Below are positions 9,480-19,375 of a DNA stretch of 64,000 nt, in pieces (the stretch's first letter is position 1; every line of letters begins with the position of its first letter). A model generated the notes under the pieces. It did not search any database and was not told where the DNA came from. It saw only the letters and a program-made list of their open reading frames with translations. Both the position numbers and the translations under genes were made by a program. Origin of the DNA: Aurantiochytrium sp. KH105 (Eukaryota > Sar > Bigyra > Thraustochytrida > Thraustochytriidae). The stretch spans positions 21,183 to 85,182 of the forward strand of contig BGKB01000231.1 of NCBI GenBank assembly GCA_003116975.1, given 5' to 3'.

Positions 9480-10952
9480 ATGGCGGGCAAGATGGCGCAG
9501 CTGGGCGTGGGCACGTACCGCATGATGGCGCATAACGCGCAGCACGCCGCGTGTCTGAAGCGGGCGCTCTTTGGCGCAGGCGGGCGAGCTGGCTTTGCGG
9601 TGGTGGACACGAGCCCGAACTACGGGGACGGCCTCGCGGAGACACTGGTGGGCGAGGTGCTGCGCACCGCTCGCAAGGAGGGCTGGGAGGGCCGCAGCGA
9701 GGTGGAGATCATTAGCAAGTTTGGCTTTATTCAGGGCAGTGATCTCGAGGCACACGCCAAGAACCCGTGGAAGGGCGCCGTGAAATACACGGACGACTGC
9801 TGGCACTCGCTCGACCGCTCGCTCATGGAGCACCAGCTCGAGGGATCCTTGCAGAGGCTTGGCGTTGAATGTATCGACACCTATCTGGTGCACAATCCAG
9901 AGCATTTCCTCATGGGCCAGATCCCGCCCGAGACGAGCCCTGACACGGGCGGCCCGCTCATTGAGGCGCTTCGCGACCAGCTTGCGCAGGCGCTCTCGGA
10001 AACCTTTGAGGCCCTCGAAGGCGAAGTGCAGCGCGGCCGCATCGGGAGCTACGGCGTGAGCAGTAACTCCTTTGCGCTTCCGCGTGAGCATCCGCATTTT
10101 GTTCCCTTTGAGGGACTCCTCGACTTGGCCACCGAAGCGGCGCGACGCGTGCACGGCTCTGCGAGCGAGCACAATTTCAAGACGATCGAATTCCCAGCCA
10201 ATATCATCGAGCGCACCGCGCTTACGCCCACCGAGGCAGGTGGCAACGGCTGTGCGCAGTGGGCACACAGCCGCGGGATTCGGACCGTGGTGAATCGTGC
10301 CCTAACGGCCTTTGACGATGTCGGAAGCTGGCGGCTTGCCGAGGCGCCTTTCCCAGAAGGCTACGCCGACTCGCGCGACGCGCTGATTGAGCACTTGTCA
10401 CCCCCGCCGCTGGATGCCGAGGAGGAGCGTTCTCTTTCTGCAGAAGAAAGGAAAGAGTGGGATGAGACCCTGGAAGCATGCCACTGGTTGCGCCAGCTTG
10501 TTACAGACCTCGATGCGCAGATTGGCGCCTTTTCAAGTGTGATGCACTACCAGGATGACTTGATGCGCAAGGTGGTACCTATGATCAACGCCAAACTTGA
10601 CGGCATGGACGAGGACACCTCGGCCCGGCTCTTTGGATTTTTTGCCGAGTACGAGCAGGCCGTGCGTTCTGTGACGGGACAGCAGACGCGCACTCATATT
10701 TTCGAGAGTATTGCACAGGACAAGGCTCTTGCTGAGGCGCGGCCGACCTGCGATCCTTCTGTTTTCATCCCACCAGAGCTTCCCGTGGGGCTTGTCCCCG
10801 AAGCGCAGGCTCCGCTTCAGGAATACGCTCTCGCCTGGTTGGCACGGCAGCCCTGCGTCTCCACCATTCTTGTTGGGGCTGTGCGCGAGTCGTATGTGGA
10901 CGAGGCTGCTCGTGTGGTGAGCGAGGTACAGAAAAACCACTCTGGGGCATAA
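9480..10952 (+). CDS. aldo/keto reductase family protein, long form
   Basis: 490 aa. The barrel start GVGTY, the catalytic tetrad Asp43, Tyr48, Lys80 (IISKFGF) and His138 (YLVHNPE), and the near-C-terminal ILVGAVRESYVDEAA cofactor-binding type segment identify an NAD(P)H-dependent aldo/keto reductase that reduces carbonyls to alcohols. Typical members are 300-340 aa. This one carries about 150 extra residues, mainly two insertions: ~150-180 after the His strand and ~300-420, which is Glu-rich and helical (DAEEERSLSAEERKEWDE). The substrate cannot be predicted. The start is well placed, with the first beta strand beginning within ten residues of the ATG. Confidence 0.85.
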   Translation: MAGKMAQLGVGTYRMMAHNAQHAACLKRALFGAGGRAGFAVVDTSPNYGDGLAETLVGEVLRTARKEGWEGRSEVEIISKFGFIQGSDLEAHAKNPWKGAVKYTDDCWHSLDRSLMEHQLEGSLQRLGVECIDTYLVHNPEHFLMGQIPPETSPDTGGPLIEALRDQLAQALSETFEALEGEVQRGRIGSYGVSSNSFALPREHPHFVPFEGLLDLATEAARRVHGSASEHNFKTIEFPANIIERTALTPTEAGGNGCAQWAHSRGIRTVVNRALTAFDDVGSWRLAEAPFPEGYADSRDALIEHLSPPPLDAEEERSLSAEERKEWDETLEACHWLRQLVTDLDAQIGAFSSVMHYQDDLMRKVVPMINAKLDGMDEDTSARLFGFFAEYEQAVRSVTGQQTRTHIFESIAQDKALAEARPTCDPSVFIPPELPVGLVPEAQAPLQEYALAWLARQPCVSTILVGAVRESYVDEAARVVSEVQKNHSGA

Positions 10953-11644
10953 GTCGAAGTATGCTTGTTGGCTTTCTTTGCTGGCTCGCTCGTATTTGGA
11001 GCAGCATTGTGGATGAAATTGCGGAGGGACCCTTCTTTGCCAGAAAAATATATTTAGGCGATGAAGAAGAAAAAGGACAGCTCCTAGAACTTTGTTCAGT
11101 CTCTCGTTCTTGGTTGTTGGATGCATTAGCGCATCACCACCCACAACGTTTCTTTGCTTTAAATTTTATGCGAAAAAGAGAAATTACAGAATTTGATCCT
11201 TTTCTTGGCTGCGCATCGTTCGTTTTTACTGAACAAGTCGAAATGAGGTTGCGACCCAGCTTGCTTGGCTTCGACGGATTTCCTGCCTGTTGCGAAGAGT
11301 GAATAATCAAATCAAGCAAATGATGGGAAAAAGTTGCAACTAGGCTACTTTGGCTAACTGTAGTAACTACAATACAATGTAAAGGTGGTGGCAAAAGTCT
11401 TTTGTGCATGGACAAATATGCAAAAAAGAAAGAAAAAGAGGCCAACACCATCACTTGTTCATGTGTGTGCGCTCGCGCAAATGAATGCGTGAAAAAAGGG
11501 TCAGGTGATGTTCAGTCTCGTTGTGAGTGGGTGGAGTGTGTGTATATAAAAGGCAAAGACGGCTCGCGCGGTCGTCCTGCGCCGTGATTGTTCGTCATTG
11601 CCTGTGGATTCTAGCATGCAAGGAACTTGCCAAAAGCAGAATCG
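10953..11644. other. convergent 3' spacer, AT-richer
   Basis: Tail-to-tail gap between the aldo/keto reductase and the acyltransferase. It is noticeably AT-richer than the genes (10970-11450), as expected for 3'UTRs and polyadenylation regions. No gene or RNA recognised. Confidence 0.6.
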
Positions 11645-13057
11645 CTAGTCCCAGGATGCAGCCTTGAGATGCGCGAGTGCAAACTCGTAAAAGGTAAAGG
11701 TATCTGCCGATGAAGGCGCCCCGGCGACGGAGCTCTCCAGAGCGACCTGGGTCCAGGTAAGCGGAATCTTAATGTCGAGCGATGTGGCCGCCACAGGAGA
11801 CACGACATCAAACTGGGCACGATCGAGGCGAGGGCGCTCCTTTGTCATGAGAGGAGCCTTGGCAAAGCACAAGAGAAGGCCACGCACACGCTCAAAGAGT
11901 CGCGGGCTCGAGGCAGCTGCGGGCGGAAGCTTGCTCCGGAGAGAGGCGTATGTAAAGGGGAGCACAGCGCTAGGCTTGAGCTTGTTTTTGGCGGCGACCT
12001 GGGCGAGAAACATGTCCTCGTACGAGTGGTCCGAGGTCGGGATGCCGAGCGAGACGGCCATAAGCTTGCGCACGTTCTCGGTGTACAGGGCGGAATCCGC
12101 GCGTTCCTCTTTCGAGGGCTTGTACACGGGAAGAAACTCAACAGTGACCTCGTGGAAGAACTGCGAGAGCGTACGGAGGGCGATGAGGGTGCGCGAGGGC
12201 GCGCCGGCGCACCAGGTTGGGTCAAAGTTGGTGTATGACCAGTGGAGCACGACCGGCTGCACAGGCGCACAAGGCTCGAAGGCACCGCGGCGAAAAGAGA
12301 TGAGGCTGGTCCGGTTGGTGCAGGTGCCTTCGGGGAAGATCATGAGTTGCCTGCGCCAGGGCGAGGCGGCGCCCACACGCGCGCGGATCTGCGCTGCCAC
12401 GCTGGAGCGGTTGAACTTGTCAGAACGGTCGACGTAGATGGTTTGCAAGGCGTTCATGAAGGGTCCGAGAAAGGTCTTGGACATTTCAATTTTGCCCACA
12501 GTAGAGGGTCCGCGGCAAGCGTAGGCGAGGATGACGGCGTCCATGACGGTCGAGTGCGGGGCGGCGATGATCATCTTGCACTCCTCGGCCGATGCGTGCG
12601 TGCCCTTGATGCGGATGCGGTAGACACCCATGCAGGCGCAGATGAGGTAGCCGCAGATGGCGGTGATGATTTGCTGCGCAAAGCCTCTTCGCGGGGAGAG
12701 CGGCTTGGAGATGTCCGCCCCTGCGACGGTGAGCATCATGAAGATCGTGCCGATGCCGATGACGAGGAGAATGATGAGGAAGCGCAGTGGCGCGACGATG
12801 AGCGCGCCGACGATGAGTTTGATCCACTCGCGGACGTTGATGTGCTCCATGGTCTGGAATGGGTTCGCCTTTTTCTCGGTCTCCTCGCGCGCCATGGTGG
12901 CGCTGCCTGCGGCCACATACTGCGAGAACTGCGAGAGCACGCTCGCCGTGGTCGACTTCGCGGCGCTCTTTGACTTGGGCATGCTCACCGTCGCGTCGGT
13001 CTCCGCGCCGCCCAGCTTGCTGCGCATCAGCTCCACGACCGTCTGTGGCGCCCACAT
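11645..13057 (-). CDS. 1-acyl-lysophospholipid acyltransferase (LPCAT/AGPAT-like)
   Basis: 470 aa from the ATG at 13057. Hydrophobic segments at ~83-113 and ~127-145 precede the acyltransferase motifs. These are motif I with the H-x4-D pair (APHSTVMDAV, His168/Asp173), motif II around GKIEMSK (188-194), motif III FPEGTCTN (241-248) and motif IV near APVQPV (264-269). The EGTCTNR form and the APHST motif I are typical of the LPCAT1/2 group, which re-acylates lysophosphatidylcholine or lysophosphatidic acid at the ER. EF-hands found in some LPCATs are not visible. In a DHA producer such an enzyme may channel polyunsaturated acyl chains into phospholipids (inference). The 5' leader contains a (GAC)n tract and, 134-163 bp upstream of the ATG, three TGACGTGG elements. 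Confidence 0.88.
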   Translation of the reverse strand: MWAPQTVVELMRSKLGGAETDATVSMPKSKSAAKSTTASVLSQFSQYVAAGSATMAREETEKKANPFQTMEHINVREWIKLIVGALIVAPLRFLIILLVIGIGTIFMMLTVAGADISKPLSPRRGFAQQIITAICGYLICACMGVYRIRIKGTHASAEECKMIIAAPHSTVMDAVILAYACRGPSTVGKIEMSKTFLGPFMNALQTIYVDRSDKFNRSSVAAQIRARVGAASPWRRQLMIFPEGTCTNRTSLISFRRGAFEPCAPVQPVVLHWSYTNFDPTWCAGAPSRTLIALRTLSQFFHEVTVEFLPVYKPSKEERADSALYTENVRKLMAVSLGIPTSDHSYEDMFLAQVAAKNKLKPSAVLPFTYASLRSKLPPAAASSPRLFERVRGLLLCFAKAPLMTKERPRLDRAQFDVVSPVAATSLDIKIPLTWTQVALESSVAGAPSSADTFTFYEFALAHLKAASWD

Positions 13058-13082
13058 GTTGTGGTGTTCTCCCAACGACCGC

Positions 13083-13153
13083 AACAACAACGACGACGAC
13101 GACGACGACAGCGACGACGACGACGACGACGACAACAACAACAACGACGACAG
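13083..13153. repeat. (GAC)n microsatellite in the acyltransferase leader
   Basis: Interrupted GAC/AAC trinucleotide array lying 25-95 nt before the acyltransferase ATG. It inflates a longer upstream open frame that has no ATG. Confidence 0.85.
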
Positions 13154-13190
13154 CCGACCTAGCTTGCCCGCCCACACCTGCTCACGACAA

Positions 13191-13220
13191 GCCACGTCAA
13201 GCCACGTCAAGCCACGTCAA
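13191..13220 (-). promoter_or_regulatory. three tandem TGACGTGG (UPRE/ACGT-core) elements
   Basis: The plus strand reads GCCACGTCAA three times in a row, giving TTGACGTGGC x3 on the minus strand with exactly 10-bp periodicity. Degenerate copies flank them (CTCGTGGCT and TGTCGTGAG). TGACGTGG is the classical unfolded-protein-response element bound by ATF6/XBP1-type bZIPs and is also a plant ER-stress element. The array lies 134-163 bp upstream of the acyltransferase start. Binding here is inferred. Confidence 0.5.
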
Positions 13221-15820
13221 GCCACGAGACCTCTCTTGTCCGTCTTGCGGCCGTTCGGGTTCTGCGCCTCGGGGTCTGTCTCCCTGTCTGATTCTGTCTG
13301 CCTGTATCCCTCGGGTCTCCTCACTTCACCCCGGGGCCTCGCTCGCGATGGTCGCCGAGCGCTTTCGCAGCTGCGGACGCTGCTCTGCTGCCAGCACAGT
13401 CGGGCGGCCGCCGCGAACGGGGTTTGCTTCCCTGCTTGCATTTTCGTCTCCGCGCCTCGTCGCCGCGCCGCGCGAGCATGCGCTTGCGTCGCAGGCCCAC
13501 GCCCGGCGGCCGCGCCGCGCTTTGTTGCGTCGCCGCGCTCCGTCGCAGGCGGCGGCCGCGGACTCCGCGCGCGCCCCCCCGGCCGCCCGCGCCGGACCCG
13601 CGCCGCGGGGCCCCGCGGGGGGCGCCGCGCGAGTCTGCGCGGGAGACGCAGCGCGGGCGTCCCGGGGAGAGAACGCGGGAACGAAGAGAACGGCCGAGGA
13701 CTCCGAGGCCGCGGACCGGCGCGAGCTCGCGGAGAAGATGAAGATGATGATGATGAAGATGATGATGACGATGATGATGATGATGGGCATCGCGGCGGAG
13801 GACGGCAGCGGCAACTGCAAGTGGCAGGCGAGCGAGGCCGACGTCTTGGCGCGGCCGGGAAATGCTGGGCCCGGGCGGCCGGCGCAGGGGCCGCGTCGAG
13901 TGAAAACGCGCCGCCGGGGCGTGAAAGCAGCCGTGAAATCCTCACCGTCGCATGGCGAGCCGCCGCACTGGCTGCAGCTACTGTTGGCGGCGAGCAATGC
14001 GATCGATGGCGGGATGGCTGGCTGACGGACACGGTTTCTTGGCGCCCCGGCGGCGGCGACTGGCGGCGAGCGAGTCCGTTCATTCCTCGGCGCGGTGCAG
14101 ACGGCGACGCCGCGCCTCGAAGCAGCAAGAAACCAACCGACCATGATGACGCAGTGGCATGCCACGCACAATGCAAGGCGGAGCAATGCAATGCAGCGCA
14201 GGAAAGTGCGGTGCACCGCGGTGCAATGCAACGATGAAACGCGCTGCGTGGAGGAAACGGTAGCGAGGGGAGGCGATCGATGCGGCCGCTGCCGGCCGGG
14301 CGGGCGACGCGCGTGACGCCACAGAAGCACTCAGACGGCGATGACGCACAGAAAGTAGAGAATGCACATCCAACGAACTACCACCTCCAACGTACGCGCG
14401 CACCTTCGCGCGCACGAGCCCCGCGCGCTTCCTCCGCGCCCGCCCCGCGGCTTCCGGAGCCGCCTCGCCGCGAGCGCGAGCGCAAGCTCCGCAGAGCTTG
14501 CTCGAGCTCCGCAGAGCTTGCTCGAGCTCGGCCGGAGCTCGACCTGGAGCGAGGCGAGGCGAGGCGAGGCGAGGCAACGAAGAGACGCGGCGCGCGGCCC
14601 AGCAGCCGGGCGTCTCCTCTTCTCTCCTTCACTTACTGGTTATTCACGTCAACTCGCATCGCGTTTTCCCCTCGCGACAAGATACATGCGTGCCACACCA
14701 CGTGCGAGACCGAGCGACGTCGCCGCAGCGGCAGCTGCCGCTGGCTGCTGCGCGGCGAGGATGCGGCTGCGCGGGAAGATACCAAGCACACCCTCGGGCT
14801 CCGCAGAACTGCACGCAGCTGCAGCCTGCGCTGCGTGCGGTGGGCTTCCGCGGCGCGAGTCGCATCGAGCCCGCGGCCGCGCCTCGAGAGAGTGCGCCGG
14901 AGCCGGGTGCGGCCGGCGACGGTGGTTAAGCTAGGCCGCAGAGAAGATTTTCCTTGTCTTCGCGATCGAGTTCGAGATCGTGCGCGCAAACCGCCGAGTT
15001 AACGCAAACAAACCGCGAGGCACGTATGTCGAGCGAGCGAGCGAGCGACGCAAGCAAGCAAGCAAGCAAGCAAGTCCCTGGGCGCATCGCGGGCGGCAGC
15101 TGCGGCCGCGAGGACCCGGCCAGCTGGAAGGAACTTGGCAGTCGTGCCGGCTTGACTGTGATGAAGCTGCCGGCCCTGGCAGGAAGAAGACACGGCCGTC
15201 GTCGTCGCCAGGCGTCGCCGCGCGAGGGCTCGCTCGATCGAAGACGCGGGTCCAGGACTCCCTGCACGCGAACCCGAACGTTAGGCGCGAGGCGAGGCGA
15301 GGCGAGGCGGAGAAATGGCTGGTCGCAGTCGCTCGCGAGTCTGCAGGCAGCGGCAAGTTCAGGCAGAAGGAGATGCTTTGGGTCTTTGGGTAGTAGTAGG
15401 ATGCATACTCAAGGTGCCAGGCAGCAAGCATGCCAGCCACAGCCAGCTGCAGCGAGCAAGCCGGCAAGCTCAGAGAGAGGGCGCTGCAGCTGAGAGCTGA
15501 GCGTCGTGAATATGTAATGTGCGAACGCAAGCATGGAGCGCTCAAGCAGCAATACAATGTGCGAGCGAGCAAGAAATGTGTATCTTCGCAAGTTACCAAC
15601 ATAACAAATAAGTGGATCGGGGTTTCTGATGAAGGAAAAACATAAAATGCCTAAAAATTCGAGATCAAGATCGTTTGCGTGTCCCCGACGCGCTTCGCCT
15701 CGACGCAATCACACGATAGCCGCCGGGACGTAACGTCTGGCGAAACTCGCATGGGGACGAACGGAGTTGTCGCATGATCATCACTCACTCGCTCACTCAC
15801 TCGCTCACTCGTTCAATCAA
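13221..15820. other. 2.6-kb GC-rich spacer
   Basis: Lies between the acyltransferase promoter and the 3' end of IFT88. It has very high GC with long frames open on both strands, but no conserved motif. It contains a (GAT)n tract (13734-13786), a duplicated ~18-bp GAGCTTGCTCGAGCTC-type unit (14496-14532), (GAGGC)n tracts (14550-14577, 15289-15308) and (CAAG)n (15053-15074). The last 200 bp are AT-richer and probably the IFT88 3'UTR. Confidence 0.55.
14550..14577. repeat. (GAGGC)5 pentanucleotide repeat
   Basis: Same pentamer family as the tracts at 5776-5815 and 15289-15308, here on the opposite strand to the first. Confidence 0.8.
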
Positions 15821-18556
15821 TCACTCGGCGAGAAGATCGTCGAGATCGGCGTCCGCCCAGTCGTCTTCGTCCTCGGCACGCTTCGCCTTGATCACCGGCC
15901 CGCGGTCGCCAACGGAATGTGCAATGGTGCGCTGCTGCGCGTCAATGTCGTCGCCAAGACTCTTCTCCTCCTCGGCGCGATCCTCCTCGGCCAATGCCGG
16001 GACAGGCTTCTTTGCGCGAGCCTTTTTCCTTGCCATCTCGCCCGACGCCGGCCCAGCGCTCGCAACACCGGCGGCGCGCGTAAGCTGGCCATGCGATGGC
16101 GCGACGTGCTGCTGCTGTTGGACGCGCGTGAGCCCCATCATGCCCGTGACGGCCCCAGAGGTCCGCTCGAGCTTGGCAAGCTGCGTCTGGTACTCGTCGT
16201 ACGGCATGCCCATGTCCTTGCAAAGCGCTACAAGGTAACGCAGACACTCCACATTGGTCGGGTACTCGCGGTGGATCTCCTCGTACAAGTCGAGCGCCTT
16301 TTGATAGGCGCCCATGCGCCGGTAGCAACTCGTGACCATGAGACGCCACTTGACCTCGGTAGGCTGAATCTGGGAGGCCCGCTGGAAAAACTCGATCGCC
16401 TTCTCGTACAGCTCGCTCTTGACATACCAAACACCAAGCCAAGAAATGACGTCGAGGTTGACCGGGAAATACCGGTAACTCTCGTGGTGGAAATGCAGCG
16501 CCTGCGTCTCGTCGTCGTTCTTGTTGAAAATCTGGCCCATGCGCGACAAGACGTGCGGGTCCGTTGGCGTGCGGGAAATGAGAATGTTGAACCACTTGCT
16601 CGCTGCCCGAAAGTCGAGCAGCTGATCGTGCAGACTGGCAATCTGGAAGATCACCTCGGGCGAGTTCGGCACGATGCTGTGTAGCTTTTCAAAGGCCTGC
16701 AGCGACTCCTCCAGATGGCCCATGCGCTTGTTCACGAGACCCAGATTGTAAATCGCCTCGCTGCAGTCCGCCTCCACGCCAATGGCTTCCAAGTACATTT
16801 CGCGCGCACGCTCATGCTCCCCCTTGACAAAGAGACAGTTGCCCTTGTTCACGAGCGCCTTGGCATTATACCTGTCGTGTCGCACCGCGAGGTTGGCGTA
16901 CTTGTCCGCACTGGCGAGCTCGCCCTCGAGGAAATACAAAAAGCTCAAGTTCGTTGCTGCCTTGGCCTTGAGGTGCTGATCCTTCTTCTCGAACGCCTTA
17001 AGGACCTCGATTGCTTTGTCAAAGTGCTTGCGCTTGAGAAACTCGATTGCCTTGGCAATCTCAACCTCGCTGGCAATCTGCGCGTGCGCAGAGTCGCGCA
17101 GGGTCTCAATCACCCACTCGTACCCGGCGACCCAGCTCTTGCTCTCAATCACTGGGGCAATAAGGCGCGCGGCGTCGAGGATAAAAGCGCGCGCCCGCTT
17201 GCTACGTGCGCGAACCTCTTCCTTGAGCGCGTCCACGTACTTTGAGGTCGACGCCTTGCCGTCGCCATTGCCATTGCCGTCGCCACCGCCACCGCTTCCG
17301 TCCTCGTCCCCATCCTTGCCCTCAGCGCCCCGCAGTCCATCTCCGCCCAGCGCGCTCGCCATGCCGAGGCCGCCGTTGCTGCTTCCGCCGAGCATTTCAT
17401 TGCCCTTGGACTCGTCATTCTCGCCGTCCGCGCCGCCGCCGACACCGCCGTTGAGCATGTCCGCATCGTCGTCGCTGCTTCCGCTGCCAGCGCCCCCGCG
17501 GCCGTGCTCGTCGTCGTCGTCTTCGTCGTCTTCACTCTTGCCGGGAATGGGGACGTCAACGAGGCGTGTGAAGGCCTTGCGCATCTGGTCCGCGTCTCCG
17601 AGGGCAAATTGGCAAACAACCATGTTGAAGCCGCTCTGCAAATCAGGCGCGCCGTCCATGACGGCCTCGAGGTTCTGAATGGCCTCCTGAAACTGTCCCG
17701 TCTTGATGAAGGCAATGGCAATGTTTCGCATAATCTTAAAGCGCACCTCCTTTGCCGTGTTCGGGATCTGATCCAGGGCCATGCGGTACATGCGAATGGC
17801 CTTGGGAAAGTCGCGCTGCTTGAAATAGACATTGCCCATGTTCACGCGCAGTCGCCCCGCCTGGGGATACTGCTTGTTCTTGACAATGAGAGAGTATGTA
17901 TTGATAGCCTCGTTGTCCATGTTGTTCAACGCGTAGACATTGGCCAGGTTCGAGGACACCGCATAGGTGAGTTCCAAATTTTGTTGATCGCCAAGGCCGT
18001 TCTGCTCACGGAACTTGCACAAACTGCGCTCGCGTTTCGCCGCCTCTTTGGCGCGTTCCAGAGCGGCCATGAGCTGCTTTTTCACGCTCGCCTCTGCGGA
18101 TTGCTCCAAAAGCCTGTTGACGGTCTTTTCCAGATCCTTGGCTCGCTCCTCGGGAGAGCTGTCGGATTTAGCAGCCAACGCCGGCGCAGGGCCGCGATTC
18201 CCCTGGTTCAGAGGATCGAAGCTGCTGCCGCCGCCGCCGTAGGCGGTCGTTCCGCGCGAACCGCCTCCTGACGAGTATCCGGCACCGTTCACCGCCGTCA
18301 TGGGACGCGCGTCTCCGCCGCTTTGCTGCTGACTGGTCATGAGTCTCGAGCCCATTTGCGTTCCTGGCGGACCGCGCCCCAGCGATGTCGGCGGGGGCAT
18401 GTGGAAAGCGTTTCGTCCCGTGCTGTTCATCGTGCCTGCGAGAGCTGACCCAAAGGCGTCATTGTCGTCGTCGAAGCCGTCGTACAAATCGTCCTGCTCG
18501 TCTTCATCTTCCATCAGTCGTCCTCGTCGACCGGCGCTCGGTTCGCCGCTGTACAT
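15821..18556 (-). CDS. IFT88: intraflagellar transport protein 88 (IFT-B TPR protein)
   Basis: 911 aa. The N-terminus carries the acidic IFT88 signature DDLYDGFDDDNDAFG and, further on, RPMTAVNGAGY, both recognisable across IFT88 orthologues. Two TPR solenoids follow: residues ~190-340 (YALNNMDNEAINTYSLIVKNK, VYFKQRDFPKAIRMYRMAL) and ~480-790 (ALVNKGNCLFVKGEHERARE, YKKAIEFF-like units). They are split by a Gly/Asp/Ser-rich insertion (~345-435) that makes the protein longer than the usual ~820 aa. IFT88 is a core IFT-B subunit needed to build cilia and flagella, so a flagellated zoospore stage is implied. The start ATG is at 18556. It is divergent from VPS16 across ~820 bp. Confidence 0.95.
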   Translation of the reverse strand: MYSGEPSAGRRGRLMEDEDEQDDLYDGFDDDNDAFGSALAGTMNSTGRNAFHMPPPTSLGRGPPGTQMGSRLMTSQQQSGGDARPMTAVNGAGYSSGGGSRGTTAYGGGGSSFDPLNQGNRGPAPALAAKSDSSPEERAKDLEKTVNRLLEQSAEASVKKQLMAALERAKEAAKRERSLCKFREQNGLGDQQNLELTYAVSSNLANVYALNNMDNEAINTYSLIVKNKQYPQAGRLRVNMGNVYFKQRDFPKAIRMYRMALDQIPNTAKEVRFKIMRNIAIAFIKTGQFQEAIQNLEAVMDGAPDLQSGFNMVVCQFALGDADQMRKAFTRLVDVPIPGKSEDDEDDDDEHGRGGAGSGSSDDDADMLNGGVGGGADGENDESKGNEMLGGSSNGGLGMASALGGDGLRGAEGKDGDEDGSGGGGDGNGNGDGKASTSKYVDALKEEVRARSKRARAFILDAARLIAPVIESKSWVAGYEWVIETLRDSAHAQIASEVEIAKAIEFLKRKHFDKAIEVLKAFEKKDQHLKAKAATNLSFLYFLEGELASADKYANLAVRHDRYNAKALVNKGNCLFVKGEHERAREMYLEAIGVEADCSEAIYNLGLVNKRMGHLEESLQAFEKLHSIVPNSPEVIFQIASLHDQLLDFRAASKWFNILISRTPTDPHVLSRMGQIFNKNDDETQALHFHHESYRYFPVNLDVISWLGVWYVKSELYEKAIEFFQRASQIQPTEVKWRLMVTSCYRRMGAYQKALDLYEEIHREYPTNVECLRYLVALCKDMGMPYDEYQTQLAKLERTSGAVTGMMGLTRVQQQQHVAPSHGQLTRAAGVASAGPASGEMARKKARAKKPVPALAEEDRAEEEKSLGDDIDAQQRTIAHSVGDRGPVIKAKRAEDEDDWADADLDDLLAE

Positions 18557-19375
18557 TGTGCGGGTGAATCAGTGAATTGATGACTGTATACCCGCTTGCT
18601 TTGCTCAATCACGCTGTCACCTCTGCTGGTGGTGGTGGTGGTCTAGCTGCTCTTGTTCTCAAGCTCGTTGTTGGTGTAGTTGCGTCCTCGGCGGAGGCTA
18701 TGTTGCCTACTGCTCTGTTTTATGTTTTTGAAGACCTGAGCGACCTTGCGGCAGCACGCTCTGCGCAAGGAAGGTCCTTTGCGCGTTCCCAGCGCGCGCA
18801 CCTAGCGCACGCAAACGCACTCACGCGCGTATGCCACAGCACGTATTCACGCGCGGGTAGCCTTCGCGCAACTTTGAGTTTGGGCAGGCTTCAAGCTCTT
18901 TGCTCGACGTAAACAAGAGGGCGAAAGACGGTCCCTTCCTTCCCTGTTACTTTTCCCCTTTGGCAAGTATGACTAATTTATGGGCAGACAAACGGTCACC
19001 TGCGGAGTGCTCGAGTAAAAGTCGCTCCCTTCAATTTTCAGAATTTTCACGTTGCACTCCAATCGGTCGTGCGCTTGACGTGCGCAAGCACATGCACTCC
19101 TTTGTCCGTCCGTCCGTCTGTCTACGCTACGGTACGCGCACGCGTCGTGTTGCGTCGCAGACGCGTGCGTACGTGCGTACAGGGCACAATCGCGAACTTG
19201 GATCAATGTGTCCGTTCGGAATGGGGGAAACACCTCGCTCTTCGGCCCCGTTCTTGCGAATACAAAGGTTTTTACCAAATCGTATCCAAGCTTCGAAGAA
19301 ACCAACTTGAAGGCAAACCAAAGCAAACCAAACCCAAACCAAAGCAAAGCGACCTCCATTCGCGCGCGCGAAAGA
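18557..19375. promoter_or_regulatory. 819-bp divergent spacer between IFT88 and VPS16
   Basis: Holds both promoters. I looked for an RFX X-box that would fit a ciliary gene and found no convincing match. An A/C-rich run of AAACC/AAAGC units (19315-19350) precedes the VPS16 ATG. Confidence 0.5.

Noticed and set aside
12657-14237. 526-codon plus-strand open frame antisense to, and upstream of, the acyltransferase
   Set aside because: It runs through a (GAC)n microsatellite and GC-biased spacer, yields Arg/Ala/Asp-rich sequence without motifs, and overlaps a well-supported gene on the other strand.
18900-19310. 136-codon frame in the IFT88/VPS16 spacer
   Set aside because: It has no family features, lies in a divergent promoter and shows mixed composition.
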